Counted from the first letter of the stretch, positions 1-11,918 are shown. The stretch is DNA of 33,618 nt from Pantoea brenneri (GCA_002095305.1 MIEI01000053.1:1-33618); one strand, 5' to 3'. Notes: a model not told the origin generated them from the letters alone. Numbers and translations: made by a program.

Positions 1-1
1 C

Positions 2-2742
2 CCAGCGTCTGCGCCAGCGACATCCGCAGCCTCGGTGCCGCCATCCGCTGCACCGCATACGCCGGCAACTTCAGCGCCTGTCTCGCAGCCAGCAGCAGCC
101 CCGGCCTTTACGGCACCGCCTACCGCGGCACCGGCAGCCAGCCACGCCACTGAGTCAGCGTTTGCCGCAGCCAGTACGCCTGCGCATAACGCGCCAGCGG
201 AGAATCCGCCGTTATACCGTTTTGAGATGCCGGATGAAGCGTCTGCTTCGCCGTCGTTCAGCGCCTATGACGATGATGAGCCTAAGATGGGTAACTGGCG
301 TGATACGCCATCAATGCCTGCCGCACCGACCGCAGCCGTAGCAGCGGCTGCCTCGACTGCCCAGGCGGCGACGCGCACCGCACCGGTATTCGATCTGGCG
401 CCTGAAACCAACCTCAATCCGCAGGTTAAGCAGGGCATTGGTCCGGCACTGCCGCGTCCTAATCCGGTAAAACTGCCAACCCGACGTGAGCTGGCCTCGT
501 ATGGCATTAAATTGCCTTCTCAGCGCATGGCGGAAGAGAAGGCGAAAACCGAAGAGAATGTTTCGGCTGCACCTGTCGAAGCGGAAGCGGAAGAGGCGAT
601 GCAGCAGGCTGAACTGCGTCAGGCATTCCAGTCTGAACAGCAGCAGCGTTATGGCACCGGCTGGCAGCAGGATGACGAAGATGAGCAGGAAGCGCAGCAG
701 CAGGCCGCGCTGGCTCGCCAGTTCGCCGAACAGCAACAGCAGCGTTATGAGCCGGAAGTGAAAAAAGAGGCCCCGCTATTTAATCTGGATACGGCGTCCG
801 CTTTTGACTTCTCACCGATGAAAGATCTGGTCGACGAGGGTCCGGTCGAGCCGCTGTTTACGATAGCCGCCACGCCGGAACCGGAAGCCCCTGCGGCCTC
901 GCATGAGCCATGGCAACAGACGCGTGAAGTTTCAACACCTCAGGCTGCCGCACAGGTGCCGGCACCGACCGCTTTTGCGCCAGCTGCGCCTGAGCAGTCT
1001 GCCTATACCGCATCGTCTGCGACGCCGTCGCCGTACTCTGCCTCACCGGCAGCCGAACAGACGCCAACGCCAGCCGCGCCACAGCAGTCTGCCTATACGG
1101 CACCTGCCGCAACGCAGCAGCACACCGCTTCACCTGCGGCACCACAGGCAGCCGCGTATACTTCGCCTGCTGCCGCGCCGGTTGAAGAGGTTAAGCCGAC
1201 GCTGCATGAAAGCCTGATCCATCCGTTCCTGATGCGTCATGAACAGCCGCTGGAAAAACCGTCTACTCCTCTGCCTTCGCTGGATCTGCTGACCGCACCG
1301 CCAGAAGAGGAAGAGCCGGTCGATATGTTCTCTCTGGAACAGACAGCCCGGCTGGTTGAGTCGCGCTTAGGCGATTACCGGGTGAAAGCCGAAGTGGTTG
1401 GCATCTCACCTGGTCCGGTGATTACCCGCTTCGAACTGGACTTAGCGCCGGGCGTTAAAGCTGCGCGTATCTCCAACCTGTCGCGGGACCTGGCCCGTTC
1501 ACTCTCCACTGTTGCGGTACGCGTAGTGGAAGTGATCCCGGGTAAACCTTATGTCGGTCTGGAATTACCGAATAAGCATCGTCAGACGGTTTATCTACGT
1601 GAAGTGCTGGACTGTCCTAAGTTCCGTGACAATCCTTCACCGCTGGCAGTGGTGCTGGGTAAAGACATTGCGGGCCAGCCGGTGGTGGCCGATCTGGCGA
1701 AAATGCCACACCTGCTGGTCGCCGGTACCACCGGTTCCGGTAAGTCAGTTGGCGTTAACGCCATGATCATCAGCATGCTGTATAAAGCCACGCCGGAAGA
1801 AGTCCGCTTCATCATGATCGACCCGAAAATGCTGGAGCTGTCAGTCTATGAAGGATCCCGCATCTGCTGACCGAAGTGGTTACGGACATGAAAGACGCCG
1901 CCAATGCGCTGCGCTGGAGTGTCGGTGAAATGGAACGTCGTTATAAGCTGATGTCGGCGCTGGGCGTGCGTAACCTGGCGGGTTACAACGAAAAAGTGGA
2001 GCAGGCCGAAGCGATGGGCCGTCCTATTCCCGATCCGTTCTGGAAGCCGGGCGACAGCATGGATATGACGCCGCCAGTGCTGGAAAAACTGCCTTATATC
2101 GTGGTGATGGTCGATGAGTTTGCTGACCTGATGATGGCGGTCGGCAAAAAAGTTGAAGAGCTGATTGCCCGACTGGCGCAGAAAGCCCGTGCCGCCGGTA
2201 TCCACCTGGTGCTGGCGACGCAGCGTCCTTCGGTAGATGTGATTACCGGTCTGATCAAAGCCAACATCCCGACGCGTATTGCCTTTACCGTGTCGAGCAA
2301 AATTGACTCCCGTACTATCCTCGACCAGGGCGGCGCGGAATCGTTGCTCGGTATGGGTGACATGCTTTACATGCCGCCGAACTCTTCAATGCCAGTCCGT
2401 GTTCACGGCGCGTTTGTCCGGGATCAGGAAGTGCATGCTGTGGTTCAGGACTGGAAGGCGCGCGGTCGCCCACAATACATTGAAAGCATTACCGCAGGTG
2501 AAGAGAGCGAAGGCGGTGGCGGCATCGACAGTGATGAAGAGCTTGATCCGCTGTTTGACCAGGCGGTGGGCTTTGTGGTCGACAAACGACGCGCCTCTAT
2601 CTCCGGTGTTCAGCGTCAGTTCCGCATCGGCTATAACCGTGCCGCACGTATCATTGAACAGATGGAAGCGCAGGGCATCGTCTCTGCACCGGGACACAAT
2701 GGTAACCGTGAAGTGCTGTCGCCACCGCCGCACGATATGTGA
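2..2742 (+). CDS. ftsK: DNA translocase FtsK, 3' part, with a 1-base frameshift
   Basis: FtsK couples chromosome segregation to division: its hexameric motor pumps DNA toward the septum and activates XerCD at dif. The gene enters from the left edge, so the N-terminal membrane domain is missing; the reading frame is open from base 2. Up to about base 1300 the product is the Pro/Ala/Gln-rich linker, with repeated segments. The motor follows: an alpha domain ([16 protein letters not shown]), Walker A GTTGSGKS at 1724-1747, Walker B ([10 protein letters not shown], near 2101-2130), and a C-terminal winged-helix gamma domain (from [12 protein letters not shown] to the stop) that reads KOPS in the E. 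coli protein. The frame breaks at 1853-1854: after SVYEG the frame 2 reading runs into a stop at 1868-1870, while the conserved [15 protein letters not shown] continues in the next frame. One G missing from GGGATCCC explains it. Identity is certain; the break is probably a sequence error because ftsK is essential in E. coli. Confidence 0.96.
981..1185 (+). repeat. Imperfect Ala/Pro repeats in the FtsK linker
   Basis: Within the ftsK linker, a segment of the type [13 protein letters not shown] recurs about three times (around 985-1030, 1075-1115 and 1135-1180), with near-identical DNA in the first two copies (both contain CAGTCTGCCTATAC). A second, earlier pair is [17 protein letters not shown] near 603-650 and [17 protein letters not shown] near 699-748. 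FtsK linkers are known to be low-complexity and variable in length, so these are probably products of local duplication, not separate domains. Confidence 0.7.
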
Positions 2743-2771
2743 CGTCTGACGATACGTTTTGCAACATTAAT

Positions 2772-2804
2772 CAATGAGCCAGTCCTGACTGGCTCATTGT
2801 TTTT
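2772..2804 (+). terminator. Rho-independent terminator after ftsK
   Basis: Arms 2772-2784 and 2787-2799 are perfectly complementary (CAATGAGCCAGTC and its complement); the innermost pairs would open to give a small loop. A T run follows at 2800-2804. It lies 30 bases past the ftsK stop, so lolA probably has its own promoter in 2805-2923. Confidence 0.85.
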
Positions 2805-2923
2805 ACGCGGTTTAACCCCATATCTGAGAGAGCTTTCGGTTTATTCTCCTGTTCTGATGGCGGAATGGCGACCAGGCTTAACGCAGCTATTCATGGGAAC
2901 GTTTAAATAAGGAATTGAAGCAG

Positions 2924-3535
2924 ATGAAATTACGCGTAATTGCTCTTGGCCTGCTGGCCACCTTTTCTTCAGCCAGCGTACTGGCTGATGCTTCCAGTGA
3001 TCTGCAACAGCGCCTGAATAAGGTCAGCAGCTTCCACGCCAGCTTTACCCAAAAAGTGACCGACAGTAGCGGTGCCAACGTGCAGGATGGTGAAGGCGAG
3101 CTGTGGGTAAAACGTCCCAGCCTGTTTAACTGGCACATGACCGCTCCGGATGAAAGCATCATCATTTCCGATGGCAAATCGCTGTGGTTCTACAATCCTT
3201 TTGTTGAACAGGCGACCGTCAGCCTGTTGCAGAATGCGACCAGCAACACCCCGTTTATGTTGATTGCCCGCAATCAGTCTAATGACTGGAAGCAGTACAA
3301 CATTAAACAGCAAGGGGACAACTTCGAACTGACGCCAAAAAACAGTGACGGCAACCTGAAACAGTTCACCATTCAGGTGACGCCAGGCGGAACCATTAAC
3401 CGCTTCAGCGCCATTGAACAGGATGGTCAGCGCAGCGATTATCAGCTGAAAAGCCAGCAGAATGGCGCGATCAGCCCGGATAAATTTACGTTCACTCCGC
3501 CAAAAGGCGTAACGGTGGACGATCAACGTCAGTGA
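2924..3535 (+). CDS. lolA: Outer-membrane lipoprotein carrier protein LolA
   Basis: LolA is the periplasmic chaperone that takes lipoproteins released by LolCDE and hands them to LolB at the outer membrane. The product is 203 aa, the same as E. coli LolA. A Sec signal peptide is clear: basic start MKLR, a hydrophobic core, and a cleavage site after SVLA (residue 21), before DASSDL. The mature protein has the typical [37 protein letters not shown] and C-terminal [15 protein letters not shown] segments. I chose the ATG at 2924 over an in-frame TTG at 2915 because it gives the normal signal peptide and has AAGGA (2909-2913) about 10 bases upstream. It ends 7 bases before rarA, so the two are likely cotranscribed. 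Confidence 0.96.
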   Translation: MKLRVIALGLLATFSSASVLADASSDLQQRLNKVSSFHASFTQKVTDSSGANVQDGEGELWVKRPSLFNWHMTAPDESIIISDGKSLWFYNPFVEQATVSLLQNATSNTPFMLIARNQSNDWKQYNIKQQGDNFELTPKNSDGNLKQFTIQVTPGGTINRFSAIEQDGQRSDYQLKSQQNGAISPDKFTFTPPKGVTVDDQRQ

Positions 3536-3542
3536 GGTCACA

Positions 3543-4886
3543 GTGAGTAACCTGTCCCTGGATTTTTCCACTGAAAATTTCAAACCTCTGGCCGCGCGTA
3601 TGCGGCCAGAAACGTTGAAACAGTACATTGGTCAGCAGCATCTGCTGGGTGTCGGAAAGCCATTGCCGCGCGCCATTGAAGCAGGCCATCTGCACTCAAT
3701 GATTCTGTGGGGGCCACCCGGGACCGGCAAGACCACGCTGGCTGAAATTATCGCGCACTATGGCAACGCCGATGTGGAGCGTATTTCTGCGGTAACCTCC
3801 GGCGTTAAAGAGATTCGTGAAGCCATTGAGCGCGCCCGTCAGAGCAAACAGGTCGGGCGACGTACCATTCTGTTCGTCGATGAAGTTCATCGCTTCAACA
3901 AAAGCCAGCAGGATGCGTTTTTACCGCACATCGAAGATGGCACCATCACCTTTATCGGTGCCACGACTGAGAACCCCTCGTTTGAGCTGAACTCGGCGTT
4001 GCTGTCGCGAGCCAGAGTCTATCTGCTGAAATCGCTGACCCACGACGATATCGAACAGGTGCTGGATCAGGCGATGCAGGATAAAGTGCGTGGCTACGGC
4101 GACAGCGACATTGTGCTGCCAGAGAATACCCGCCGGATGATCGCTGAACTGGTCAATGGCGATGCCCGACGGGCGCTGAATACGCTGGAGATGATGGCCG
4201 ACATGGCCGAAACCAACGCGTCGGGCCAGCGTGAACTGACACCGCAACTGCTGAATGAAGTCTCAGGCGAACGATCGGCACGTTTCGATAACAAAGGCGA
4301 CCGCTTTTACGATCTGATCTCGGCGCTGCATAAATCGGTACGCGGCTCTGCGCCGGATGCTGCGCTTTACTGGTACGCACGCATTATCACCGCGGGCGGC
4401 GACCCGTTGTACGTGGCACGGCGTCTGCTGGCGATTGCTTCTGAAGATGTCGGCAATGCCGATCCGCGCGGCATGCAGGTGGCGATTGCGGCCTGGGACT
4501 GTTTTACCCGCGTTGGCCCGGCGGAAGGGGAGCGTGCCATTGCCCAGGCAATCGTCTATCTGGCCTGCGCACCGAAAAGCAACGCAGTCTATACCGCCTT
4601 TAAAGCGGCAATGCGCGATGCACGTGACCACCCTGATTATGACGTGCCGGAACATCTGCGTAATGCCCCGACCAAGCTGATGAAAGAGATGGGCTTAGGC
4701 AAAGAGTACCGTTATGCCCATGACGAGGCGAACGCCTACGCGGCTGGCGAAGTCTACTTTCCGCCTGAAATGGCGCAGGCGCGTTATTATGTCCCTACTC
4801 AGCGCGGGCTCGAAGGTAAGATTGGCGAAAAGCTAAGCTGGCTGGCTGAGCAGGATCAAAATAGCCCGACAAAACGCTACCGCTGA
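3543..4886 (+). CDS. rarA: Replication-associated recombination protein A (RarA/MgsA)
   Basis: RarA is an AAA+ ATPase of the clamp-loader/RuvB-like class (WRNIP1/Mgs1 relatives) that acts at stalled replication forks and binds SSB. The 447-aa length equals E. coli RarA. Walker A is GPPGTGKT at residues 57-64 and Walker B is VDEVHRF at about 112-118, followed by sensor 1 in [11 protein letters not shown]. The C-terminal half is the tetramerisation region, with [20 protein letters not shown]. Initiation is at a GTG, as no in-frame ATG lies near the conserved N-terminus SNLSLDF. It sits just after lolA, as in E. coli and many gammaproteobacteria. Confidence 0.96.
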   Translation: MSNLSLDFSTENFKPLAARMRPETLKQYIGQQHLLGVGKPLPRAIEAGHLHSMILWGPPGTGKTTLAEIIAHYGNADVERISAVTSGVKEIREAIERARQSKQVGRRTILFVDEVHRFNKSQQDAFLPHIEDGTITFIGATTENPSFELNSALLSRARVYLLKSLTHDDIEQVLDQAMQDKVRGYGDSDIVLPENTRRMIAELVNGDARRALNTLEMMADMAETNASGQRELTPQLLNEVSGERSARFDNKGDRFYDLISALHKSVRGSAPDAALYWYARIITAGGDPLYVARRLLAIASEDVGNADPRGMQVAIAAWDCFTRVGPAEGERAIAQAIVYLACAPKSNAVYTAFKAAMRDARDHPDYDVPEHLRNAPTKLMKEMGLGKEYRYAHDEANAYAAGEVYFPPEMAQARYYVPTQRGLEGKIGEKLSWLAEQDQNSPTKRYR

Positions 4887-4920
4887 AACAGACGTTACGG
4901 TAATGTGGTCAAGGTTTTCA

Positions 4921-4949
4921 ACGCATTCCGCTGGAATGCGTCCCTTCTT
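4921..4949 (+). terminator. Hairpin between rarA and serS, possible weak terminator
   Basis: ACGCATTCC (4921-4929) pairs perfectly with 4933-4941 around a 3-base loop. The following tract, CCCTTCTTT, is pyrimidine-rich but not a clean U run. It could partly terminate lolA-rarA transcription or act in the serS leader; termination is not certain. Confidence 0.5.
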
Positions 4950-4964
4950 TCAATCAACTTTTAA

Positions 4965-6272
<1,308 letters not shown>

Positions 6273-6290
6273 GCCCGCACTGAATAGCAG

Positions 6291-6314
6291 ACCCGGCTTC
6301 GGCCGGGTTTTTTT
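6291..6314 (+). terminator. Rho-independent terminator after serS
   Basis: ACCCGGC (6291-6297) and GCCGGGT (6302-6308) form a 7-bp stem closed by a stable TTCG tetraloop, followed by a T run to 6314. It lies 18 bases after the serS stop. Confidence 0.93.
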
Positions 6315-6590
6315 ATGTCTGTTATCTCTGCGCAGGGTTAGTTCGTCTTAGGAACTTATCACAAATAAACGTTATCGATATCAGAGCAGCTGAACGGCTT
6401 AAAAATCCTGTTTTTCATAGAGATAGCATTTGTGGTTCTGCCGCTTAGTCTGTTTGTAACCCACTGATGATTAGTAAATTAAATTGTGATACAGCAAAAT
6501 GTGCTGCAACAAATTTGTCCCCATTGACTTTAAAAAAGCCAATGGCAAACTGCGCGCAATTTCCTTCATTCGCTTTGGTTCCTGCCCCCT
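6315..6590. other. Intergenic region serS-ycaD
   Basis: No convincing gene lies here. In E. coli K-12 this interval between serS and ycaD holds dmsABC and ycaC; here only about 280 bases remain. The stretch is AT-rich compared with its neighbours. A TTGACT at 6524-6529 could be a -35 element for ycaD, but I see no good -10 at 16-18 bases, so the promoter stays unplaced. No direct repeat or inverted repeat that would mark an insertion or excision scar was noticed. Confidence 0.5.
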
Positions 6591-7742
6591 ATGTCAACCT
6601 GGTCACGTCCCGTGATATTGCTGCTTTGCGGCCTGCTGTTAATGACCGTCTCAATCGCCGTACTTAATACGCTGGTTCCGCTGTGGCTGACCCATGACTT
6701 ACTGACCACATGGCAAGTGGGTATCGTCAGTTCATCCTATTACACCGGCAATCTTGCTGGCACAGTGCTGGCTGGCTGGTTAATCAGACAGTACGGATTC
6801 AACCGCAGCTACTATCTCGCCACCGGCCTGTTTGCCGTGGCGACGATCTGCCTGGCGATGATGGAAGGCTTCTGGGCGTGGAGTTCGCTGCGATTTATCG
6901 CTGGCGTCGGCTGTGCGCTGATGTGGGTGGTAGTGGAGAGCGCGTTGCTGTGCAGCGGCACGGTGCGCAATCGCGGCCAGCTACTGGCTGCCTATATGAT
7001 TGTCTACTATCTCGGCACCGTGGCCGGACAACTGCTGGTCAGTAAGCTGTCGACAGAATTGTTAAGTGTGATCCCGTGGGTAACCAGCCTGGTGTTTTGT
7101 GCGGTATTGCCGCTGGTCTTCACCCGTGTTTCCGCCAGCAGTGAACCGGCTGAAGCGGCCCCAGGACGCATCTGGCCAATGCTGCGTCGTCGCAGTTCGC
7201 GCTTGGGCATCAACGGCTGCATCATCTCAGGCATCGTTCTGGGTTCGCTTTACGGCCTGATGCCGCTCTACCTGTCGCATCAGGGTATGAGCGATGCCAA
7301 CGTCGGTTACTGGATGGCATTGCTGGTGAGCGCAGGTATCGTCGGTCAGTGGCCGATTGGCCGGCTGGCTGACCGCTTTGGCCGCATGCTGGTATTACGG
7401 GTCCAGGTGTTTGTAGTGATTCTGGGCGCGATGGCCATGTTGACTAACGCCGCGATGGCGCCGGCACTGTTCGTGCTGGGGCTGGCGGGTTTTACACTCT
7501 ATCCGGTGGCGATGTCATGGGCCTGTGAAACGGTAGCGCACCATGAACTGGTGGCGATGAATCAGGCGCTGTTGATGAGCTACACCGTTGGCAGTCTGGT
7601 GGGGCCGGGAATGACCTCAATGCTGATGCAAAATTACTCTGACCGGCTGCTGTTTGTGATGATTGCAGCAGTGGCACTGATCTATCTGGTGATGCTGCTG
7701 CGTAAAGCGAATCATCATGCCACGCCGGTGGCGCATGCCTGA
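6591..7742 (+). CDS. ycaD: MFS transporter YcaD
   Basis: This inner-membrane major facilitator protein has no established substrate. The 383-aa product matches E. coli YcaD (382 aa) nearly throughout. About 12 hydrophobic helices are visible, starting with [20 protein letters not shown]. Typical MFS features include the [14 protein letters not shown] loop between helices 8 and 9 (residues about 246-260) and the [19 protein letters not shown] segment. The ATG at 6591 gives the family's usual N-terminus (MSTWSRPVI), though no strong Shine-Dalgarno sequence is visible. It is flanked by terminators on both sides, so it is probably a single-gene unit. Confidence 0.93.
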   Translation: MSTWSRPVILLLCGLLLMTVSIAVLNTLVPLWLTHDLLTTWQVGIVSSSYYTGNLAGTVLAGWLIRQYGFNRSYYLATGLFAVATICLAMMEGFWAWSSLRFIAGVGCALMWVVVESALLCSGTVRNRGQLLAAYMIVYYLGTVAGQLLVSKLSTELLSVIPWVTSLVFCAVLPLVFTRVSASSEPAEAAPGRIWPMLRRRSSRLGINGCIISGIVLGSLYGLMPLYLSHQGMSDANVGYWMALLVSAGIVGQWPIGRLADRFGRMLVLRVQVFVVILGAMAMLTNAAMAPALFVLGLAGFTLYPVAMSWACETVAHHELVAMNQALLMSYTVGSLVGPGMTSMLMQNYSDRLLFVMIAAVALIYLVMLLRKANHHATPVAHA

Positions 7743-7755
7743 GGGCAGGGTATGA

Positions 7756-7780
7756 AAAAGGGAGCCACGGGCTCCCTTTT
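7756..7780. terminator. Bidirectional terminator between ycaD and pflA
   Basis: AAAAGGGAGCC (7756-7766) and GGCTCCCTTTT (7770-7780) are exact complements around a 3-base loop. The A run on the left and the T run on the right mean the hairpin ends in U on both strands, which suits the convergent ycaD and pflA genes. Confidence 0.9.
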
Positions 7781-7797
7781 TATTGTTATCTGGCTAA

Positions 7798-8537
7798 TCA
7801 GTACATCACTTCGTGGCCATAGCTGGCGAGAATATTTTTAACTCGCTCCATCGTCTCTTTGGTTGGCGGTTTGACTCCATCCAGCTTGTATTCTTCACCC
7901 ATCGCAATCCATTTATGCTTGCCCAGTTCGTGGTAGGGCAACAGCTCAATCTTTTCAACGTTTTCCATATCGCGGGTGAATTCACCAGCCGGTGCACGCT
8001 ATCGTCGTCGTCAGAATAGCCAGGCACGACCACAAATCGAATCCAGGTCCGTTTACCTTTTTTCTGTAGATAGCGGGCAAATTCCAGCGTGCGGTGATTC
8101 GATACGCCAACCAGAATCTGGTGAATTTCATCATTCATCTGTTTGAGATCGAGCATTACTAAATCGGTCACCTCAAGCAACTCATCGATAACCGGATCGT
8201 AGCGGCGGACAAAGCCGTTGGTATCAAGACAGGTGTGAATGCCTTCAGCTTTACAGGCGCGGAACCAGTCGCGCACGAATTCAGCCTGAAGAATTGCCTC
8301 ACCGCCCGACGCCGTGACGCCGCCGCCTGAGGCGTTCATAAAATGACGATAAGAGAGTACATCCGCCATCAACGCCTCGACGCTGATCTCTTTCCCGCCG
8401 TGGGTGTCCCAGGTGTCACGGTTGTGACAGTAGAGACAGCGCATCAGGCAGCCCTGGAAGAAGGTAATGAAACGGATACCGGGACCATCGACGGTTCCGC
8501 AGGATTCGAATGAGTGGATACGACCGTTGACTGACAT
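7798..8537 (-). CDS. pflA: Pyruvate formate-lyase activating enzyme, with a 1-base frameshift
   Basis: PflA is the radical SAM enzyme that uses a [4Fe-4S] cluster and SAM to place the glycyl radical on PflB under anaerobic conditions. The cluster motif CxxxCxxC is C30, C34, C37 in [13 protein letters not shown]. The frame is conserved through [16 protein letters not shown]; then the direct reading turns into unrelated sequence and stops at 7806. Adding one base at 7985-7986 (CC for CCC on the plus strand, GGG on the coding strand) restores the family C-terminus, ending in HEVMY at a stop at 7798-7800. The repaired length is 246 aa, as in E. coli. An SD-like GGAG lies about 11 bases before the ATG. 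It follows pflB with its own short intergenic region. Confidence 0.93.
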
Positions 8538-8658
8538 TGCGATGTTTTCTCCAGTGAGTCTGCCGGGACAGACGGCGCAATCTCTGTTGCGCTCAGGGCA
8601 GGAAATCGATTCTGATCGTGACCGTAGATGAGATCACCATCAGAACAGACTTTTGAAT

Positions 8659-8682
8659 AAAAGGCTCCCTGCGGAGCCTTTT
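8659..8682 (-). terminator. Rho-independent terminator after pflB
   Basis: AAAAGGCTCC (8659-8668) pairs with GGAGCCTTTT (8673-8682) around CTGC. On the minus strand the hairpin ends in a U run, just past the pflB stop. By symmetry it could work on either strand. It probably reduces read-through from pflB into pflA, which matches the much higher need for PflB. Confidence 0.85.
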
Positions 8683-8703
8683 ATATTCAGTACAGCGCGG
8701 TGT

Positions 8704-10986
8704 TTACAGTGACTGCGTAAACGTACGGGTAATCACGTCCTGCTGCTGTTCTTTAGTCAGGGAGTTGAAGCGTACAGCGTAACCGGAAACACGGATGGTC
8801 AGCTGTGGATACTTCTCTGGATGCTCCATGGCGTCCAGCAGCATTTCACGGTTCATCACGTTGACGTTAAGATGCTGACCGCCTTCGATGCTGGCTTCAT
8901 GATGGAAATAACCATCCATCAGACCGGCAAGGTTGGCTTTACGCACGTTATCATCTTTACCCAGCGCGTTTGGTACAATCGAGAAGGTATAAGAGATACC
9001 ATCTTTGGCGTAGGCAAACGGCAGTTTAGCGACGGAGGTTAGTGACGCTACCGCACCTTTCTGATCGCGGCCGTGCATTGGGTTCGCACCTGGACCGAAT
9101 GGCGCGCCAGCACGACGTCCATCTGGGGTGTTACCGGTTTTCTTACCGTAAACCACGTTAGAAGTAATGGTCAGGACAGACTGTGTCGGTACGGCATGGC
9201 GGTAAGTGTTGAGCTGCTGAATTTTCTTCATAAAGCGCTCAACCAGATCGCAGGCCAGGTCATCGACGCGCGGGTCGTTGTTACCAAACTGCGGATATTC
9301 GCCTTCAATATCAAAGTCGATTGCCAGGCCATCTTCATCACGTACTGGTTTCACTTTGGCATATTTAATGGCTGACAGTGAATCCGCTGCCACTGACAGA
9401 CCGGCAATACCACAGGCCATAGTGCGATAAACATCACGGTCATGCAGCGCCATCAGTGCGGCTTCGTAGCTGTACTTATCATGCATGTAATGGATGATGT
9501 TCAGCGACGTCACATACTGTTTAGCCAGCCAGTCCATGAAGTGGTCCATACGCGCCATAACGGTGTCGAAATCCAGCACGTCATCGGTAATTTTGTCTTC
9601 TTTCGGTCCAACCTGCATTTTCATTTTTTCATCAACGCCGCCGTTGATTGCGTACAGCAGGGTTTTCGCCAGGTTGGCACGCGCACCGAAGAACTGCATT
9701 TGTTTGCCGACGATCATCGGGCTGACGCAGCAGGCGATGGCGTAGTCATCATTATCGAAGTCAGGACGCATCAGGTCATCATTTTCATACTGCAATGATG
9801 AGGTATCGATGGAGACTTTAGCTGCATATTTTTTGAAATTAATAGGCAGTTTTTCAGACCACAGAATGGTCATGTTCGGCTCTGGTGAAGGACCCATGGT
9901 GTAAAGGGTATTCAGGAAGCGGAAGGTGCTTTTCGATACCAGTGTACGGCCATCAACGCCCATACCGGCCAGTGATTCGGTTGCCCAGATTGGATCACCA
10001 GAGAACAGTTCGTCATATTCCGGCGTGCGCAGGAAACGGACCATACGCAGTTTCATTACCAGATGGTCAATCAGCTCCTGTGCCTGTTCTTCGGTTAGTT
10101 TACCGGCTTTCAGGTCACGTTCGATGTAGATATCCAGGAAGGTAGAGACACGACCAAACGACATCGCGGCGCCGTTCTGCGATTTAACTGCGGCCAGATA
10201 GCCGTAGTAAGTCCACTGTACCGCTTCCATAGCGTTGGTTGCCGGACCTGAGATGTCATGGCCATATTTGGCTGCCATCTCTTTAATCTGGCCCAAAGCA
10301 CGATGCTGATCAGAAATCTCTTCACGCAGACGGATAGTGGCTTCAAGATTAACGCCATTTTCCAGGTCGCTCTGTAAAGAGGCGAACTGTGCGAATTTGT
10401 CCGCCATCAGATAGTCGATACCGTATAAAGCGACACGACGGTAGTCACCAATGATGCGGCCACGGCCGTAAGCATCAGGCAGACCGGTCAGGATACCTGA
10501 TTTACGGCAGCGCAGAATATCCGGGGTATAAACGTCGAAGACACCCTGGTTATGCGTTTTACGGTATTCAGTGAAGATTTTTTTCAGCGATGGGTCGAGT
10601 TCGCGGCCATAAACTTTGCATGAGCCTTCGACCATTTTGATGCCGCCATAAGGAATGATGGCGCGTTTTAATGGGGCTTCGGTCTGCAGACCAACGATTT
10701 TTTCCAGCGGCTTAATGATGTAGCCCGCGTCATGCGAGGTAATGGTTGACGCCAGGTCAGTATCGAAATCTACCGGTGCGTGGGTGCGGTTCTCAATTTT
10801 AATGCCTTCAAGTACGCTTTCCCATAATTTGGTGGTCGCTTCGGTCGGACCCGCCAGGAAAGACTCATCACCTTCATACGGAGTGTAGTTTTTCTGGATG
10901 AAGTCGCGCACATTGACGCTATTCTGCCATTCACCTTCAGCAAATCCTTCCCAGGCTGAAGCCAGTTTTGCATTAAGTTCGGTCAT
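8704..10986 (-). CDS. pflB: Formate acetyltransferase 1 (pyruvate formate-lyase)
   Basis: PflB is the glycyl-radical enzyme that converts pyruvate and CoA to acetyl-CoA and formate in mixed-acid fermentation. The 760-aa length is identical to E. coli PflB. The two catalytic cysteines lie in [15 protein letters not shown] (Cys418-419 by the E. coli scheme) and the radical glycine in [15 protein letters not shown] (Gly734), 27 residues from the C-terminus. The N-terminus [15 protein letters not shown] is typical. A GGCAGGT tract serves as ribosome binding site about 7 bases before the ATG. It lies downstream of focA in the conserved focA-pflB operon, with pflA after it. Confidence 0.98.
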   Translation of the reverse strand: MTELNAKLASAWEGFAEGEWQNSVNVRDFIQKNYTPYEGDESFLAGPTEATTKLWESVLEGIKIENRTHAPVDFDTDLASTITSHDAGYIIKPLEKIVGLQTEAPLKRAIIPYGGIKMVEGSCKVYGRELDPSLKKIFTEYRKTHNQGVFDVYTPDILRCRKSGILTGLPDAYGRGRIIGDYRRVALYGIDYLMADKFAQFASLQSDLENGVNLEATIRLREEISDQHRALGQIKEMAAKYGHDISGPATNAMEAVQWTYYGYLAAVKSQNGAAMSFGRVSTFLDIYIERDLKAGKLTEEQAQELIDHLVMKLRMVRFLRTPEYDELFSGDPIWATESLAGMGVDGRTLVSKSTFRFLNTLYTMGPSPEPNMTILWSEKLPINFKKYAAKVSIDTSSLQYENDDLMRPDFDNDDYAIACCVSPMIVGKQMQFFGARANLAKTLLYAINGGVDEKMKMQVGPKEDKITDDVLDFDTVMARMDHFMDWLAKQYVTSLNIIHYMHDKYSYEAALMALHDRDVYRTMACGIAGLSVAADSLSAIKYAKVKPVRDEDGLAIDFDIEGEYPQFGNNDPRVDDLACDLVERFMKKIQQLNTYRHAVPTQSVLTITSNVVYGKKTGNTPDGRRAGAPFGPGANPMHGRDQKGAVASLTSVAKLPFAYAKDGISYTFSIVPNALGKDDNVRKANLAGLMDGYFHHEASIEGGQHLNVNVMNREMLLDAMEHPEKYPQLTIRVSGYAVRFNSLTKEQQQDVITRTFTQSL

Positions 10987-11057
10987 AATATACCTGCCTT
11001 ATATGAGGAGACTTTACGGTCGGGCGCAGTGAACATATTGCGCCGTCAAAAATGCGT

Positions 11058-11918
11058 TTAATGTGACTGGTCACCGTTACGGAGATAGATGATCCAGTAG
11101 GTCAACCCGACCAGTACACCGCCGCCGATAATATTGCCGAGGGTGACGGGAATCAGGTTGTCAAAAATAAAGTTGCTGACTGTGAGCGACTGGAACTGTG
11201 CAGCGGTAGCGCCGGTAGCCTGCCAGAACTCAGGGCTTGCGAAGTCGCGAATCACAATGGCAAAAGGGATGAGAAACATATTGGCAATGCTGTGCTCAAA
11301 GCCACTGGCGACAAACATCCCCACAGGAAAGATCATCACTACCAGCTTATCGGTGAGAGTCCGGCCTGAATAACTCATCCAGACGGCCAGGCAGACCAGC
11401 AAATTCGCCAGGATACCCAGACACATCGCTTCAATAAACGTGTGATGCATTTTGTGGTCAGCGGTTTGCAGGACGTTTAGTCCCCAGGCACCATTCGCCA
11501 CCATGTACTCGCCGGCAAACCACATCAGTCCGACGAAGAAGAGCGCGCCTGCCAGGTTACCGAGATAGACGTTTATCCAGTTGCGGGCCAGTTGAGGCCA
11601 GCTGATGCGTCCGCTGGCTTTGGCCACCACAATCAAAACGGTAGAGGTAAAGAGGTCGGCACCACACACCACTACCAGCATTAAACCCAGAGAGAAACAG
11701 ATGCCACCGATCAGTTTGGCGATGCCATATGGCATTGCAGCGGTACCGGTGGTTGCTGTGATATAAAAAACAAAGGCAATGGAGATAAATACGCCGGCGT
11801 TTATCGCCAGAAAGAAGGTGGTAAAAGGATGTTTAGTTGCTTTGTATATACCTGCATCTTCAGCAACTTTCGCCATCTCGGCCGGTAGTAACAGATTAAA
11901 AGGGTTGTCAGCTTTCAC
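11058..11918 (-). CDS. focA: Formate channel FocA
   Basis: FocA is a pentameric inner-membrane formate/nitrite-family channel that exports and re-imports formate. The 286-aa product has six hydrophobic spans. The pore residues are in place: T91 in GADLFTSTV and H209 in VASGFEHSIANM, as numbered in E. coli. The N-terminus KADNPFNLLLPAEMAKVAEDAG is the gating helix. The start is GTG (11916-11918), as I recall for E. coli focA, with GGAG about ten bases upstream. The gene is followed 71 bases later by pflB, so formate production and transport are co-expressed, and the upstream FNR site makes the operon anaerobically induced. Confidence 0.96.
   Translation of the reverse strand: MKADNPFNLLLPAEMAKVAEDAGIYKATKHPFTTFFLAINAGVFISIAFVFYITATTGTAAMPYGIAKLIGGICFSLGLMLVVVCGADLFTSTVLIVVAKASGRISWPQLARNWINVYLGNLAGALFFVGLMWFAGEYMVANGAWGLNVLQTADHKMHHTFIEAMCLGILANLLVCLAVWMSYSGRTLTDKLVVMIFPVGMFVASGFEHSIANMFLIPFAIVIRDFASPEFWQATGATAAQFQSLTVSNFIFDNLIPVTLGNIIGGGVLVGLTYWIIYLRNGDQSH

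Noticed and set aside
35..37. GTG at base 35 as an ftsK start
   Set aside because: The frame is open upstream to the window edge and FtsK has an N-terminal membrane domain that must lie before the window.
985..1180. CRISPR-like repeats
   Set aside because: The repeats are imperfect, in frame, of variable spacing, and encode the FtsK linker.
1850..1870. Programmed ribosomal frameshift in ftsK
   Set aside because: The site is a simple GG/GGG length difference without a slippery heptamer, and identical types of defects occur in three other genes.
6467..6667. Small gene upstream of ycaD (66 aa)
   Set aside because: It has no ribosome binding site, overlaps the ycaD start in another frame, and its product looks like random sequence.
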